A DNA stretch of 36,123 bases from an uncultured Clostridia bacterium (lineage in GTDB: Bacteria; Bacillota; Clostridia; TANB77; CAG-508). Below, one piece after another: positions 15,867-24,509 of the stretch (the first letter of the stretch is position 1; each line of letters starts with the position of its first letter). The notes beneath the pieces were generated by a model, which worked only from the letters and a program-made list of their open reading frames with translations, was not told where the DNA came from and searched no databases. Location of the stretch: NCBI GenBank assembly GCA_947589015.1, contig CANPZF010000020.1:1-36123 (forward strand), written 5' to 3'. The position numbers and the translations under genes were made by a program.

Positions 15867-17495
15867 ATGATTAGTACATTGCATATAAAAAATATAGGAA
15901 TAATACAAGATATATGTGTAGATTTTAATAAAGGATTAAATGTTTTAACAGGGGAAACAGGAGCAGGAAAAACACTAATAATCGGTTCATTAGCAATTAT
16001 TGCAGGAGCAAGATTTTCTAAAGAAATGATACGAAAAGGTGAAAACAATTCACTAATAGAAGTATGTTTATATGAACCAGAAAATGAAAATTCAATAGAA
16101 GGAAATATTATAGTTTCTAGAGAAATCAATTTAAATGGAAAAAACATATGCAAAATCAATGGAAGAATGGTTACGGTAAATGAACTGAAGGAATTTATGA
16201 GCAATTTTATAGAAATACATGGACAACATGACAATCAAAATTTATTAGATAATAAAATACATATAACATATTTAGATGAATTTATAGGTGAAGAAATTAT
16301 AAAATTAAAAGAAAAATATAACAATTTATATGAAAAAAGACTAGAAATAAAGCAAAACTTGAGGAAAAACTATGGAGATGACAAAGAAAAACAGCGAAAA
16401 TTAGACTTATTAAAATATCAAGTAAATGAAATAGACGAGGCTCAATTAAAAGAGCAAGAAGAAATAGAATTAGAAGAAAAAAGAAAAATTATGATAAATG
16501 CTGAAAAAATAGTAGAAAATTTGAAAGAAGCCGATAATATTATTTCAGAAAATACAATAGATCAAGTAAGTACAGCAATACAAGCCTTGGGAAAAATAGA
16601 AATGATAGATGAAAAATATCAAAAAGTATCAGGTGAATTAAAAAATGTATATTATGAATTACAAGAATTAGCAAGAGATATAAACGAATATAAACAAGAA
16701 ATATACTTTGATGAACAAGAAAGAAATTATATAGAAGAACGTTTAGATTTAATATATTCATTAAAAAGAAAATATGGAAATGATATAACTGAAATACTAG
16801 AATATAAAAAAGAAATAGAAAAAGAGATAGAACATATACAAAATTTGGAACATTATAATAATCAATTAAGAAAAGAATTATATGATGTAGAAGAACAGAT
16901 GGAAGTAATAGCAGGAGAAATGAATAAAATAAGAATTATTAGTGCACAGCAATTAGGTCAAAATATAAATAAAGAGTTAGAAGAATTAGAAATGAAAAAT
17001 GCAAATATAAAAATTCATGTACAATATAGTAAAGAATTTCTAAAAAATGGTAAAGATGAAGTTACATTTTATATAACAACTAATTTAGGAGAAGAAGAGA
17101 AAGAATTGTCGAAAATAGCATCAGGAGGAGAAATGTCAAGAGTTATGCTAGCAATAAAGAAAGTATTATCAGATGCTGATAAAGTTCCAGTTTTAATTTT
17201 TGATGAAATAGATACAGGAATTAGTGGGAAAGCAGCAAATAGTGTAGCAAAAAAGTTAAAACGTATTTCTCTAAATCATCAAGTAATGTGTATATCACAT
17301 TTACCTAATATAGCGGCAATGGCAGATTATAATTATTTTATTAGTAAAAATATAAATAACCAAAGAACTAGTACAAACATAAAATTATTACAAGAGGAAG
17401 AAGTAATAAAAGAAATTGCACGAATTTCATCAGGAGAAATTAACGCAACCACTTTAAAATATGCACTAGAGTTAAGAAACAAAAAAGCTTCATAA
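15867..17495 (+). CDS. recN: DNA repair protein RecN
   Basis: SMC-like ATPase that acts early at DNA double-strand breaks. The 542-aa length is slightly below the usual 550-575. Walker A GETGAGKT is at residues 29-36, and the N-terminal IEIHGQHDNQNLLD is characteristic. A coiled coil covers about residues 150-370. The signature ASGGEMSRVMLAI and Walker B VLIFDEIDTGISG (near 441-452) follow, then the His switch in CISHLPNIAAMAD. AAGGAAGGA precedes the ATG at 8 bases. Monocistronic, possibly SOS-controlled through the upstream inverted repeat. Confidence 0.96.
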   Translation: MISTLHIKNIGIIQDICVDFNKGLNVLTGETGAGKTLIIGSLAIIAGARFSKEMIRKGENNSLIEVCLYEPENENSIEGNIIVSREINLNGKNICKINGRMVTVNELKEFMSNFIEIHGQHDNQNLLDNKIHITYLDEFIGEEIIKLKEKYNNLYEKRLEIKQNLRKNYGDDKEKQRKLDLLKYQVNEIDEAQLKEQEEIELEEKRKIMINAEKIVENLKEADNIISENTIDQVSTAIQALGKIEMIDEKYQKVSGELKNVYYELQELARDINEYKQEIYFDEQERNYIEERLDLIYSLKRKYGNDITEILEYKKEIEKEIEHIQNLEHYNNQLRKELYDVEEQMEVIAGEMNKIRIISAQQLGQNINKELEELEMKNANIKIHVQYSKEFLKNGKDEVTFYITTNLGEEEKELSKIASGGEMSRVMLAIKKVLSDADKVPVLIFDEIDTGISGKAANSVAKKLKRISLNHQVMCISHLPNIAAMADYNYFISKNINNQRTSTNIKLLQEEEVIKEIARISSGEINATTLKYALELRNKKAS

Positions 17496-17609
17496 ATTAT
17501 TAATTAATTTAAGGATGGCAAAAAATAATATTCTTTCCTATATTTAGATTAGAAGTATAACTTTAGCAAAATAAGTATAAAATAAATATGGAAAGGAATG
17601 TGATTAACA

Positions 17610-18872
17610 ATGAAAGATTTTTTAGGAATTGAAAATGTCAAAGCTTTGGAAATATTAGATTCGAGAGGAAATCCAACTATACAAGTAGAAGTAGTAACAG
17701 AAGGTGGTTTCTCTGGAGTAGCAAGTGTACCATCAGGAGCATCAACAGGAAGTTTTGAAGCAGTGGAACTACGTGATGGAGATAAAACACGTTATATGGG
17801 AAAAGGAGTAACAAAAGCAGTAGAAAATGTTAATAAAAAAATAGCTAAAAAGCTAATAGATGAAAATGTATATGAACAAAGAAAAATAGATGAAATGCTA
17901 ATAAAGTTAGATGACACATTAAATAAGTCAAACTTAGGAGCAAATGCAATTTTAGGAGTTTCTTTAGCTGTTGCAAAGGCTGCAAGTAATTCATTAGGAA
18001 TGGAATTATATCAATATATAGGAGGAATAAATGCTAAAGAATTACCTATACCTATGATGAATATTTTAAATGGAGGAAAGCACTCAGATAACAATGTAAA
18101 CATTCAGGAATTTATGATTATGCCAGTAGGAGATATAACATTTAGTGAAAGATTAAGAAGAGGGGTAGAAATTTATCACACACTAAAAAAAGTATTAAAA
18201 GAAAAAGGATGTAGTGTAGCAGTAGGAGATGAAGGAGGATTTGCTCCAAATTTAAAAGATGATGAAGAGGCAATACAAGTAATATTAGAAGCAATAAAAA
18301 AAGCTGGATATGAACCAGAAAAAGATATAGTATTAGCTTTAGATATTGCAAGTACGGAAATGTATGAAGAAGCACAAAAAATAAATAAAGAAGGATATTA
18401 TTTTTGGAAAAGTAAAGAATTAAAAACTAAAGAGCAAATGATACAATATATAGTAGATTTATGTCAAAAATATCCAATAAAATCTGTTGAAGATGGATTA
18501 GCAGAAGAAGACTGGGAGAGCTGGAAGATATTAACTAATAAATTAGGAAGTAATATTCAACTAGTTGGAGATGATTTATTTGTTACAAATTCTCAAAGAC
18601 TAAGAAGAGGTATAGAAAAAAATGTAGCTAATAGTATTTTAATAAAGCCAAATCAAATAGGAACACTAACAGAAACATTGGATACTATAAGACTAGCAAA
18701 AAAATATAATTATAAAACCATAGTATCACATCGCTCAGGAGAAACGGAAGATACCACTATTTCAGATATTGTAGTTGGAATAAATGCAGGACAAATAAAA
18801 ACAGGTGCACCATGCAGAACAGATAGAGTAGCAAAATATAACAGATTGTTAAATATAGAAAGCGAAATTTAA
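17610..18872 (+). CDS. eno: enolase (phosphopyruvate hydratase)
   Basis: Converts 2-phosphoglycerate to phosphoenolpyruvate in glycolysis. 420 aa, close to the usual 425-432. Visible landmarks: [11 protein letters not shown], the flexible loop SGASTG (residues 42-47), the acid/base region [32 protein letters not shown], the catalytic-lysine region [10 protein letters not shown] and [10 protein letters not shown] (near 372-381). AAAGGAATG lies about 10 bases before the ATG. It stands alone here, outside the usual gap-pgk-tpi-gpm-eno cluster, with a hairpin downstream. Confidence 0.97.
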   Translation: MKDFLGIENVKALEILDSRGNPTIQVEVVTEGGFSGVASVPSGASTGSFEAVELRDGDKTRYMGKGVTKAVENVNKKIAKKLIDENVYEQRKIDEMLIKLDDTLNKSNLGANAILGVSLAVAKAASNSLGMELYQYIGGINAKELPIPMMNILNGGKHSDNNVNIQEFMIMPVGDITFSERLRRGVEIYHTLKKVLKEKGCSVAVGDEGGFAPNLKDDEEAIQVILEAIKKAGYEPEKDIVLALDIASTEMYEEAQKINKEGYYFWKSKELKTKEQMIQYIVDLCQKYPIKSVEDGLAEEDWESWKILTNKLGSNIQLVGDDLFVTNSQRLRRGIEKNVANSILIKPNQIGTLTETLDTIRLAKKYNYKTIVSHRSGETEDTTISDIVVGINAGQIKTGAPCRTDRVAKYNRLLNIESEI

Positions 18873-18906
18873 TAACATTATATTTTGGATTATAATAAAT
18901 AAAAAT

Positions 18907-18946
18907 AAAGTGAGACAATTATTTAATAAATTGTTTCACTTTACAA
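18907..18946 (+). terminator. probable terminator after eno
   Basis: A 14-bp stem AAAGTGAGACAATT / AATTGTTTCACTTT (one G-U pair) with an 8-base loop, starting 34 bases after the eno stop. The T-run after it is short. Confidence 0.55.
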
Positions 18947-18963
18947 AAATTATGTAATGATAT

Positions 18964-19104
18964 TTAAAATTAGCTATGAAAATGCTTATATATTAATATA
19001 TTTTGTCAAAACATATCTGTGGTGTAACAATCTAGGTCTTGACTGCAAATATTAATATATAAGCATTTTCTCATATTCTAAGTTTATAACCATTATCCTA
19101 TAAT
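18964..19104. repeat. MITE-like dispersed repeat, copy B
   Basis: Second copy of the element at 12656. The inner arms (GAAAATGCTTATATATTAAT and complement) are identical to copy A, and the centre differs at only a few bases (for example CTGTGG against CTGGGG). The outermost ends are more degenerate here. It lies between the eno terminator and the dxs promoter and explains most of the 326-bp gap. Confidence 0.7.
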
Positions 19105-19132
19105 GTTTTTTTCTGGTGAAAGGCATAAAAAC

Positions 19133-19161
19133 TTGAAGAATTTGATAAAAAATGTTAAAAT
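19133..19161 (+). promoter_or_regulatory. candidate promoter of dxs-ylmH
   Basis: TTGAAG (19133-19138), 17 bp, TAAAAT (19156-19161), 38 bp before the dxs ATG and downstream of the MITE copy. Confidence 0.55.
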
Positions 19162-19198
19162 AAAAAACAGTACGATAAAAAATAAAGGAGGAATTTGT

Positions 19199-21067
19199 AT
19201 GCTAGAAAAAATAAATACTCCAGAAGACCTAAAAAAATTAACAATAGAAGAAAAGAAAAAGTTAGCAGAAGAAATAAGAAAATATATATTAGAAATAGTA
19301 TCAGAAAATGGAGGACATCTAGCTTCAAATTTAGGAGTTGTAGAATTAACAATAGCATTACATAGCATATTTGAAGTTCCTAAAGATAAAATAATATGGG
19401 ATGTAGGACATCAAACTTATGTACATAAAATTATAACAGGAAGAAAAGAAGCATTAAAAGATATAAGAAAATTAAATGGAATAGCAGGTTTTCCAAAGAC
19501 GAATGAATCAGAAGCAGATTGCTTTAACACAGGGCATAGTAGTACATCAATATCAGCAGCATTAGGAATGGCAAGAGCAAGAGATATAAAAGGTGAAAAC
19601 AATAATGTAATTGCTGTAATAGGTGATGGAGCATTAACAGGTGGAATGGCATTGGAAGCATTAAATGATGCAGGAGCAAGTGAAAGTAGAATAACTGTTA
19701 TATTAAATGATAATGAAATGAGCATTTCTAAAAACATTGGCGGATTAAATATGTTTTTAAGTAAATTAAGAACTAAAAAAACTTATACCAAATCTAGTGT
19801 ATCAATTAAAAATGTGTTATTAAAAGTTCCTATTATAGGAAAACCAATAGTAAAAATTATTCAAAAGATGAAAAGAAGTATTAAACAATTAATAATACCA
19901 AAAATGTTTTTTGAAGATATTGGATTTAGATATTTAGGACCTGTTGACGGACATAATATAGAACAACTAGAAAACTTATTAAAAGTTAGTAAGCAACTAG
20001 ATGGACCAGTATTAATACATGTATTGACCAAAAAAGGTAAAGGATATGAAATAGCAGAGCAAAATCCAGACAAATTTCATGCTACAGGTCCTTTTGATAT
20101 AGAAACAGGAAAAAGCAAAAAAGAGAAAAAAGCAGATTATTCTAAAGTATTTGGAGAAAAATTAGTAAAATTAGCAGAAGAAAATAAAAATATAGTTGCT
20201 ATAACAGCTTCAATGAAGGATGGAACTGGACTTCGAGATTTCCAACAAAAATTTCCTAATAGATTTTTTGATGTAGGAATTGCAGAACAACATGCATTAG
20301 GACTAGCAGCCGGAATGGCAAAAGATGGAATTATACCTGTTGTGCCAATATATTCATCATTTTACCAAAGAGCATATGACCAAGTTATACATGATATAGC
20401 TATGCAAAATTTACATGTTATAATGTGTGTAGATAGAGCAGGAATAGTAGGTGCAGACGGAGAAACGCATCAAGGAATTTTAGATTTATCTTTCTTTAGA
20501 AGTGTACCTAATTTAACTATTATGGCACCAAAAGATTTTAAAGAACTAGAAGATATGATGGAATTTGCAGTTAATTTAAATAAACCAATAGTAATAAGAT
20601 ACCCAAGAGGAGGAGAGGGAAGTTACAAATTTTCTAAACATGAAAAAATTGAAGAAAGTAAAGCAGAAGCTTTGAAAGATGGAAATGATGTCACAATACT
20701 AGGAATTGGAAAAATGACAGAAAGAGCGATGTTAGTAGCAGAAAAATTAAAAGAGAAATCAATAGATGCTGGGGTAATTAATGTTAGATTTCTGAAACCA
20801 TTAGATAAACAATGTATAAAAAAGGCAATAGAGAAAACAAAAAAAGTAGTAACAATAGAAGATGGAACTATTGTAAATGGATTAGCAACAGCAATAAAAG
20901 AGTTAATAGTAGAGGAAAAATTACAAAATATAACTGTTCAAAATTATGCTTATCCAGATGAATTTATAAAACATGGAAGTGTAGAAGAAATAGAAGAAAT
21001 ATATGGTATTAATGTACAGAAGATTGTAGATGATATACAAGAGTTAGATAAAGTTAATGTATATTAA
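19199..21067 (+). CDS. dxs: 1-deoxy-D-xylulose-5-phosphate synthase
   Basis: Thiamine-diphosphate enzyme that joins pyruvate and glyceraldehyde 3-phosphate, the first step of the MEP isoprenoid pathway. 622 aa, normal length. Motifs: GGHLASNLGVVELTIALH, WDVGHQTYVHK, the ThDP-binding GDGALTGGMALEALND (from about residue 142), the transketolase-like IAEQHALGLAAGMA (about 359) and DRAGIVGADGETHQG. The ATG at 19199 follows AAAGGAGG at 6 bases; the frame stays open upstream to 19103 but without support. It overlaps ylmH by one base (TAATG), so the two genes form an operon. Confidence 0.97.
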   Translation: MLEKINTPEDLKKLTIEEKKKLAEEIRKYILEIVSENGGHLASNLGVVELTIALHSIFEVPKDKIIWDVGHQTYVHKIITGRKEALKDIRKLNGIAGFPKTNESEADCFNTGHSSTSISAALGMARARDIKGENNNVIAVIGDGALTGGMALEALNDAGASESRITVILNDNEMSISKNIGGLNMFLSKLRTKKTYTKSSVSIKNVLLKVPIIGKPIVKIIQKMKRSIKQLIIPKMFFEDIGFRYLGPVDGHNIEQLENLLKVSKQLDGPVLIHVLTKKGKGYEIAEQNPDKFHATGPFDIETGKSKKEKKADYSKVFGEKLVKLAEENKNIVAITASMKDGTGLRDFQQKFPNRFFDVGIAEQHALGLAAGMAKDGIIPVVPIYSSFYQRAYDQVIHDIAMQNLHVIMCVDRAGIVGADGETHQGILDLSFFRSVPNLTIMAPKDFKELEDMMEFAVNLNKPIVIRYPRGGEGSYKFSKHEKIEESKAEALKDGNDVTILGIGKMTERAMLVAEKLKEKSIDAGVINVRFLKPLDKQCIKKAIEKTKKVVTIEDGTIVNGLATAIKELIVEEKLQNITVQNYAYPDEFIKHGSVEEIEEIYGINVQKIVDDIQELDKVNVY

Positions 21068-21909
21068 TGTATAATTACGAACTAAGAAGGGATATAGAGC
21101 TAATGAAATATGGACAAGAGTTTTTAAAAGAATATAAAAAGCAAGATGATAAAATTTGCTTAGCACAGGTAATAGATAAAATTGATTTTTCAAAACAAAA
21201 TGAAACAATAGAGTATACAGATTTTTTAGATATGTATCAAGTAGCCTTAGTAGAAAATTTTTTGAGAAAAATAAAGTTTGAAAATTACAAATTATATGGT
21301 GGATACGAAAATGCTGAAAGAAAAATTTTAATAGTTTATCCTGAAACATATAATGAAGATATGTTACGAAAAGACTATTCTAAAATATTTAATATTGTTA
21401 GAATAGAATTGCCACAAGAAGAAAAAGGAAAATATTCACATAGAAACTATTTGGGAGGCATTATTAAATTAGGATTAAAAAGAGAAAAAGTCGGAGACAT
21501 AATAGTTGCAGATGAAGGAGCAGATATAATTGTAGAAAGAAACTTTGCAAAAATTTTATCAGAACAATTACCTTCACTTACAAGATTTGAAAATTCTAAA
21601 ATTCAAATAGTAGATATAGAAAATTTAAAAGAACAAGAACTCAAAATTGAAGAAATTTCTATAATAGTACCATCACTTAGATTAGATAATATTGTTTCAG
21701 ATTTAGCAAAAACATCAAGAAGTAAAGCAACTCAAATAATTGCTCAAGAAAGAGTCTTTATAAATGGTAAAAATGAAACTAAAGTTTCAAAAAATGTAAA
21801 ATTAAATGATATTATAACAATTAGAGGAAAAGGAAGATTTATTATTAAACAATTTACAGGAACTACTAGAAGTGGAAGAACAGTGGTTTTAATTGAAAAA
21901 TATATCTAA
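21067..21909 (+). CDS. ylmH: YlmH-type S4-domain RNA-binding protein
   Basis: 280 aa with a C-terminal S4 RNA-binding domain (about residues 202-260: SLRLDNIVSDLAKTSRSKAT, then RVFINGKNETK and DIITIRGKGRF) and the longer N-terminal region of the YlmH family (YGGYENAERKILIVYPE, HRNYLGGIIKLGLKREKVGD). YlmH binds the ribosome and takes part in rescue/quality control of stalled 50S-nascent chain complexes in Bacillus. TlyA-type methyltransferases carry S4 at the N-terminus, so that alternative is excluded. The start overlaps the dxs stop by one base, so translation is probably coupled. In many Firmicutes ylmH sits near sepF/divIVA; here it is with dxs. Confidence 0.85.
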   Translation: MYNYELRRDIELMKYGQEFLKEYKKQDDKICLAQVIDKIDFSKQNETIEYTDFLDMYQVALVENFLRKIKFENYKLYGGYENAERKILIVYPETYNEDMLRKDYSKIFNIVRIELPQEEKGKYSHRNYLGGIIKLGLKREKVGDIIVADEGADIIVERNFAKILSEQLPSLTRFENSKIQIVDIENLKEQELKIEEISIIVPSLRLDNIVSDLAKTSRSKATQIIAQERVFINGKNETKVSKNVKLNDIITIRGKGRFIIKQFTGTTRSGRTVVLIEKYI

Positions 21910-21935
21910 AGAAATTTTCTTTAGATATATTTTTT
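21896..21935. terminator. bidirectional terminator between ylmH and the tsaEB-rimI operon
   Basis: A 16-bp stem AAAAATATATCTAAAG / CTTTAGATATATTTTT with a 7-base loop. It overlaps the 3' ends of both convergent genes. Confidence 0.8.
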
Positions 21936-22355
21936 CATTAATAAACCATTATTATCTTTATAATAATTTTTTCTGATACCAATTTTTTCAAATCCTAAAT
22001 CTTCATATAAATGTATAGCAATAGAATTAGTTTCATTGACTTCTAAAGTAATTGATGCTAAATTTAAACTTTTACAATTAGATATAATATAGTCTAACAA
22101 GGATTTACCAATACCTCTATTACGATATGATTTTTTGGTAACTATATTCATTAAATCACAATTTTCTAAAATAATTTTAATGCCAGCAAATGCCACAATT
22201 TCATTATCTATTGTAGCTTTAAAATATAGTGAATTCACACTTTGTAACTCATCTTTAAGAACAGAATGTGTCCAAAAATCATCAAAATCAGAATTTAATA
22301 TACTAGATATCAAATTTAAATCTGCAATATCCATACGAGAAAAATTTAAATACAT
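21921..22355 (-). CDS. rimI: RimI-like GNAT N-acetyltransferase
   Basis: A 144-aa GNAT protein. The acetyl-CoA loop is YRNRGIGKSLLDYI and the C-terminal NETNSIAIHLYEDLGFEKIG is typical of RimI, which acetylates the N-terminus of ribosomal protein S18 in E. coli. It sits directly after tsaB, the standard tsaE-tsaB-rimI arrangement. I chose the ATG at 22355 because AAAGGA lies 6 bases before it; the ATG at 22370, overlapping the tsaB stop, has no ribosome site. Family members are assigned as RimI mainly by context. Confidence 0.85.
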   Translation of the reverse strand: MYLNFSRMDIADLNLISSILNSDFDDFWTHSVLKDELQSVNSLYFKATIDNEIVAFAGIKIILENCDLMNIVTKKSYRNRGIGKSLLDYIISNCKSLNLASITLEVNETNSIAIHLYEDLGFEKIGIRKNYYKDNNGLLMKKYI

Positions 22356-22369
22356 AATAAATCCTTTCA

Positions 22370-23047
22370 TTAATACTCTATTTTTTTGGCTTCTGAATCT
22401 TTTAAATAAAGAGGAAGAATATCGCCATTTTTATTATTAGAATTATATTTAATTAATCCAGCAATACCTAAATTATAAGAATCCAAAGAATTGCAAGCAT
22501 CTTCTAAAACTTTAAAATTTTTTAAATTATTTGATATTTTATCATAAAAAATATTTGCTCCGTCACCAACAAATGTGATAGATGTATTATATTGTTTTAA
22601 AATTTCTAAAACATTTTCAATAGAAGAAGCTTGTGGCGCAAGTACTTCGTGGTAAATATTATTATCTAATTTGTATAAAGAAAAATAACAATTATCATGT
22701 TTTCTATCAATTAAACTACAAATGTATCCGTTAGTTTTAATATTATAGGCCAAGCCTTCTAAAGAACTAATACCAATACATGGAATTGACAAACTATCAC
22801 AAAATGCTTTTACAGTAGCAATTCCTATTCGTATACCGGTGAAAGAGCCTGGTCCAATATCACACACAATAAGATTTATATCATTTAAAGTTAATTTAGT
22901 TTTATTAAAAATTTCATCAATCATAGGCATTAAATTTTCAGAATGAGTTCTACCAGTATTAGAATCTAACCTACAAATTAATGTATCATCGTTCAAAATG
23001 GAAATACCACAAATGTCACTGGAAGTTGTAATACTTAATATTTTCAA
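22370..23047 (-). CDS. tsaB: tRNA threonylcarbamoyladenosine biosynthesis protein TsaB
   Basis: Inactive-kinase-fold partner of TsaD in the enzyme that makes N6-threonylcarbamoyladenosine at A37 of ANN-decoding tRNAs. 225 aa with the family N-terminus ILSITTSSDICGISIL, the conserved GRTHSENLMPMIDE and DIGPGSFTGIRIGIATVKAF. The start is TTG at 23047, supported by AAGGAGG 7 bases upstream; it overlaps the tsaE stop by four bases (TTGA). Its own stop overlaps the next possible start, showing tight operon packing. Confidence 0.95.
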   Translation of the reverse strand: MKILSITTSSDICGISILNDDTLICRLDSNTGRTHSENLMPMIDEIFNKTKLTLNDINLIVCDIGPGSFTGIRIGIATVKAFCDSLSIPCIGISSLEGLAYNIKTNGYICSLIDRKHDNCYFSLYKLDNNIYHEVLAPQASSIENVLEILKQYNTSITFVGDGANIFYDKISNNLKNFKVLEDACNSLDSYNLGIAGLIKYNSNNKNGDILPLYLKDSEAKKIEY

Positions 23048-23511
23048 AACATTTCCTCCTTAAAATAAGAATCATATTTTTCACCAAAAGTTTTTAAAGT
23101 TAAGATTCTTTCATTTCCGTTATTAAAATTTCGATCAAAATTAATCTGAATATATTCTTTAGGCAAAGCATCTTGAATTATTTCTCCCCATTCTATAATA
23201 GAAATACCTTTTTCAAAATATTCTTCACCACCAATTGCGAAAAATTCAGAAGAATCTGCCAATCGATAAACATCAAAATGATAAATAGGTGTATCTTTTG
23301 ATAAATATTCATTAACAATTGTAAAAGTAGGACTAGATATTTCATTTTGTAAATTAAAGTAAGATAAAATGCCTTCTGTAAGTTTTGTTTTTCCAGATCC
23401 TAAATCTCCTGTTAATATAACAATATCGCCCTTTTTCAATTTAGAAGCTAATATTTTACCAATTTGCAAAGTGTGCAATGCATTTTTTGATACAATTTTT
23501 AATTCAATCAT
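23044..23511 (-). CDS. tsaE: tRNA threonylcarbamoyladenosine biosynthesis ATPase TsaE
   Basis: P-loop ATPase that activates the TsaB-TsaD complex in t6A synthesis. 155 aa. Walker A is GDLGSGKT (residues 35-42). The family motifs SSPTFTIVNEY, YHFDVYRL and IIEWGE are all present. The ATG at 23511 has GAGG about 11 bases upstream. It is the first gene of the minus-strand operon tsaE-tsaB-rimI, with a good promoter upstream. tsaD is not in the window. Confidence 0.95.
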   Translation of the reverse strand: MIELKIVSKNALHTLQIGKILASKLKKGDIVILTGDLGSGKTKLTEGILSYFNLQNEISSPTFTIVNEYLSKDTPIYHFDVYRLADSSEFFAIGGEEYFEKGISIIEWGEIIQDALPKEYIQINFDRNFNNGNERILTLKTFGEKYDSYFKEEMF

Positions 23512-23543
23512 TTTTTTAAATCCTCATAATAAAATTTTGTTAT

Positions 23544-23572
23544 ATTATAATACAAATTTTAACAAAAAACAA
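23544..23572 (-). promoter_or_regulatory. promoter of the tsaE-tsaB-rimI operon
   Basis: On the minus strand TTGTTT (23572-23567), 17 bp, perfect TATAAT (23549-23544), 32 bp before the tsaE start. Confidence 0.65.
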
Positions 23573-23674
23573 TCAATGTTACATTTATATTACAAATATG
23601 AAAAAATATTGAATAAAAAGTATTTTTAATTTATAATTAATATGTATATACTGATATAATCATGGAGGAAATAT

Positions 23675-24466
23675 ATGGAAACCTTTGCAGACTATATATT
23701 AGAAGAAGAAAATTTAATAGATAAAATGGATATAATGTACTATTTATCAAAGAAAAGAAAAATATTTTTTGATAAGTCTGTGGTATTTAAAACACAAATT
23801 GCAAAAATGTTTATAGATTATATGAAAATAGATGTAGATGAAAATATGGTTTTAACAGCGTGTCTTTTATGCAACTGTAAAAAGATAGATAATGCACAGG
23901 AACTAGAAAAAATTCATGGATATGCAAAAGAGGGTGCTGAATATTTACGAGATTTAGGATTTGATAGAAAGTTTTGCAAAATGTGTGAAGAAATAAATAG
24001 GTATAGTGGAAGTAATCCAAGAGAAAAAGAAAGTGACATATTAGAGTTAGTAGATCAATTTGGAGGAATGCTTTTAGATAGACCGGAAAGAATAGGATTC
24101 CAACCAGAAGAAGCAATAATTTTATTAGAACATAGAAATTTAAAAGATAAATATAATAGATATTTACATACATTCTTAGATTTTGTACAAATGATGGAAA
24201 ATATAGTTATTAATGATGTAGTAGAAATGACTGCATTAAAAAAATTAGTAAAAATATATAACGAAACAGAAGAATTAAGTGAATTCATAAAAAAAGTATG
24301 CTATGACTTTGCAACTCAGGTAGATGAATCTGTACAAGTATATAATGAAAAAATAAAAAGGGAGATGCTTGGAAAAAATAGAGCTTTGTTTAGTGAAGAA
24401 ACTACTAAAAAAATTATGGCCAATATACAGAAGGAACGAAAAAAAGAGAACAGTGCTATTGAATAA
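23675..24466 (+). CDS. hypothetical protein, possibly a degenerate HD-like domain
   Basis: I do not recognise a named family. 263 aa, mostly helical and charged, with no signal peptide or membrane segment. The first part (TQIAKMFIDYMKIDVDENMV, AKEGAEYLRDLGFDRKFCKM) and RPERIGFQPEEAIILLEHRN look like an HD/HD-GYP helical bundle, but the His-Asp metal ligands are not evident, so a phosphodiesterase activity cannot be claimed. Cys-rich CLLCNC is near residue 64. GGAGG lies close before the ATG. It begins a same-strand run with the two unknown genes that follow. Confidence 0.65.
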   Translation: METFADYILEEENLIDKMDIMYYLSKKRKIFFDKSVVFKTQIAKMFIDYMKIDVDENMVLTACLLCNCKKIDNAQELEKIHGYAKEGAEYLRDLGFDRKFCKMCEEINRYSGSNPREKESDILELVDQFGGMLLDRPERIGFQPEEAIILLEHRNLKDKYNRYLHTFLDFVQMMENIVINDVVEMTALKKLVKIYNETEELSEFIKKVCYDFATQVDESVQVYNEKIKREMLGKNRALFSEETTKKIMANIQKERKKENSAIE

Positions 24467-24509
24467 TAAAATTTTATTATAAAAATGAAAACAAGGAAGA
24501 GGAAAAAAT

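Noticed and set aside
21067..21909. TlyA-type rRNA methyltransferase, often found next to dxs
   Set aside because: The S4 domain is at the C-terminus and no methyltransferase motifs are present; the YlmH family fits.
23652..23660. Extended -10 TGATATAAT as promoter of the 23675 gene
   Set aside because: Its transcription start would fall inside the ribosome site, leaving almost no leader, and no -35 is visible.
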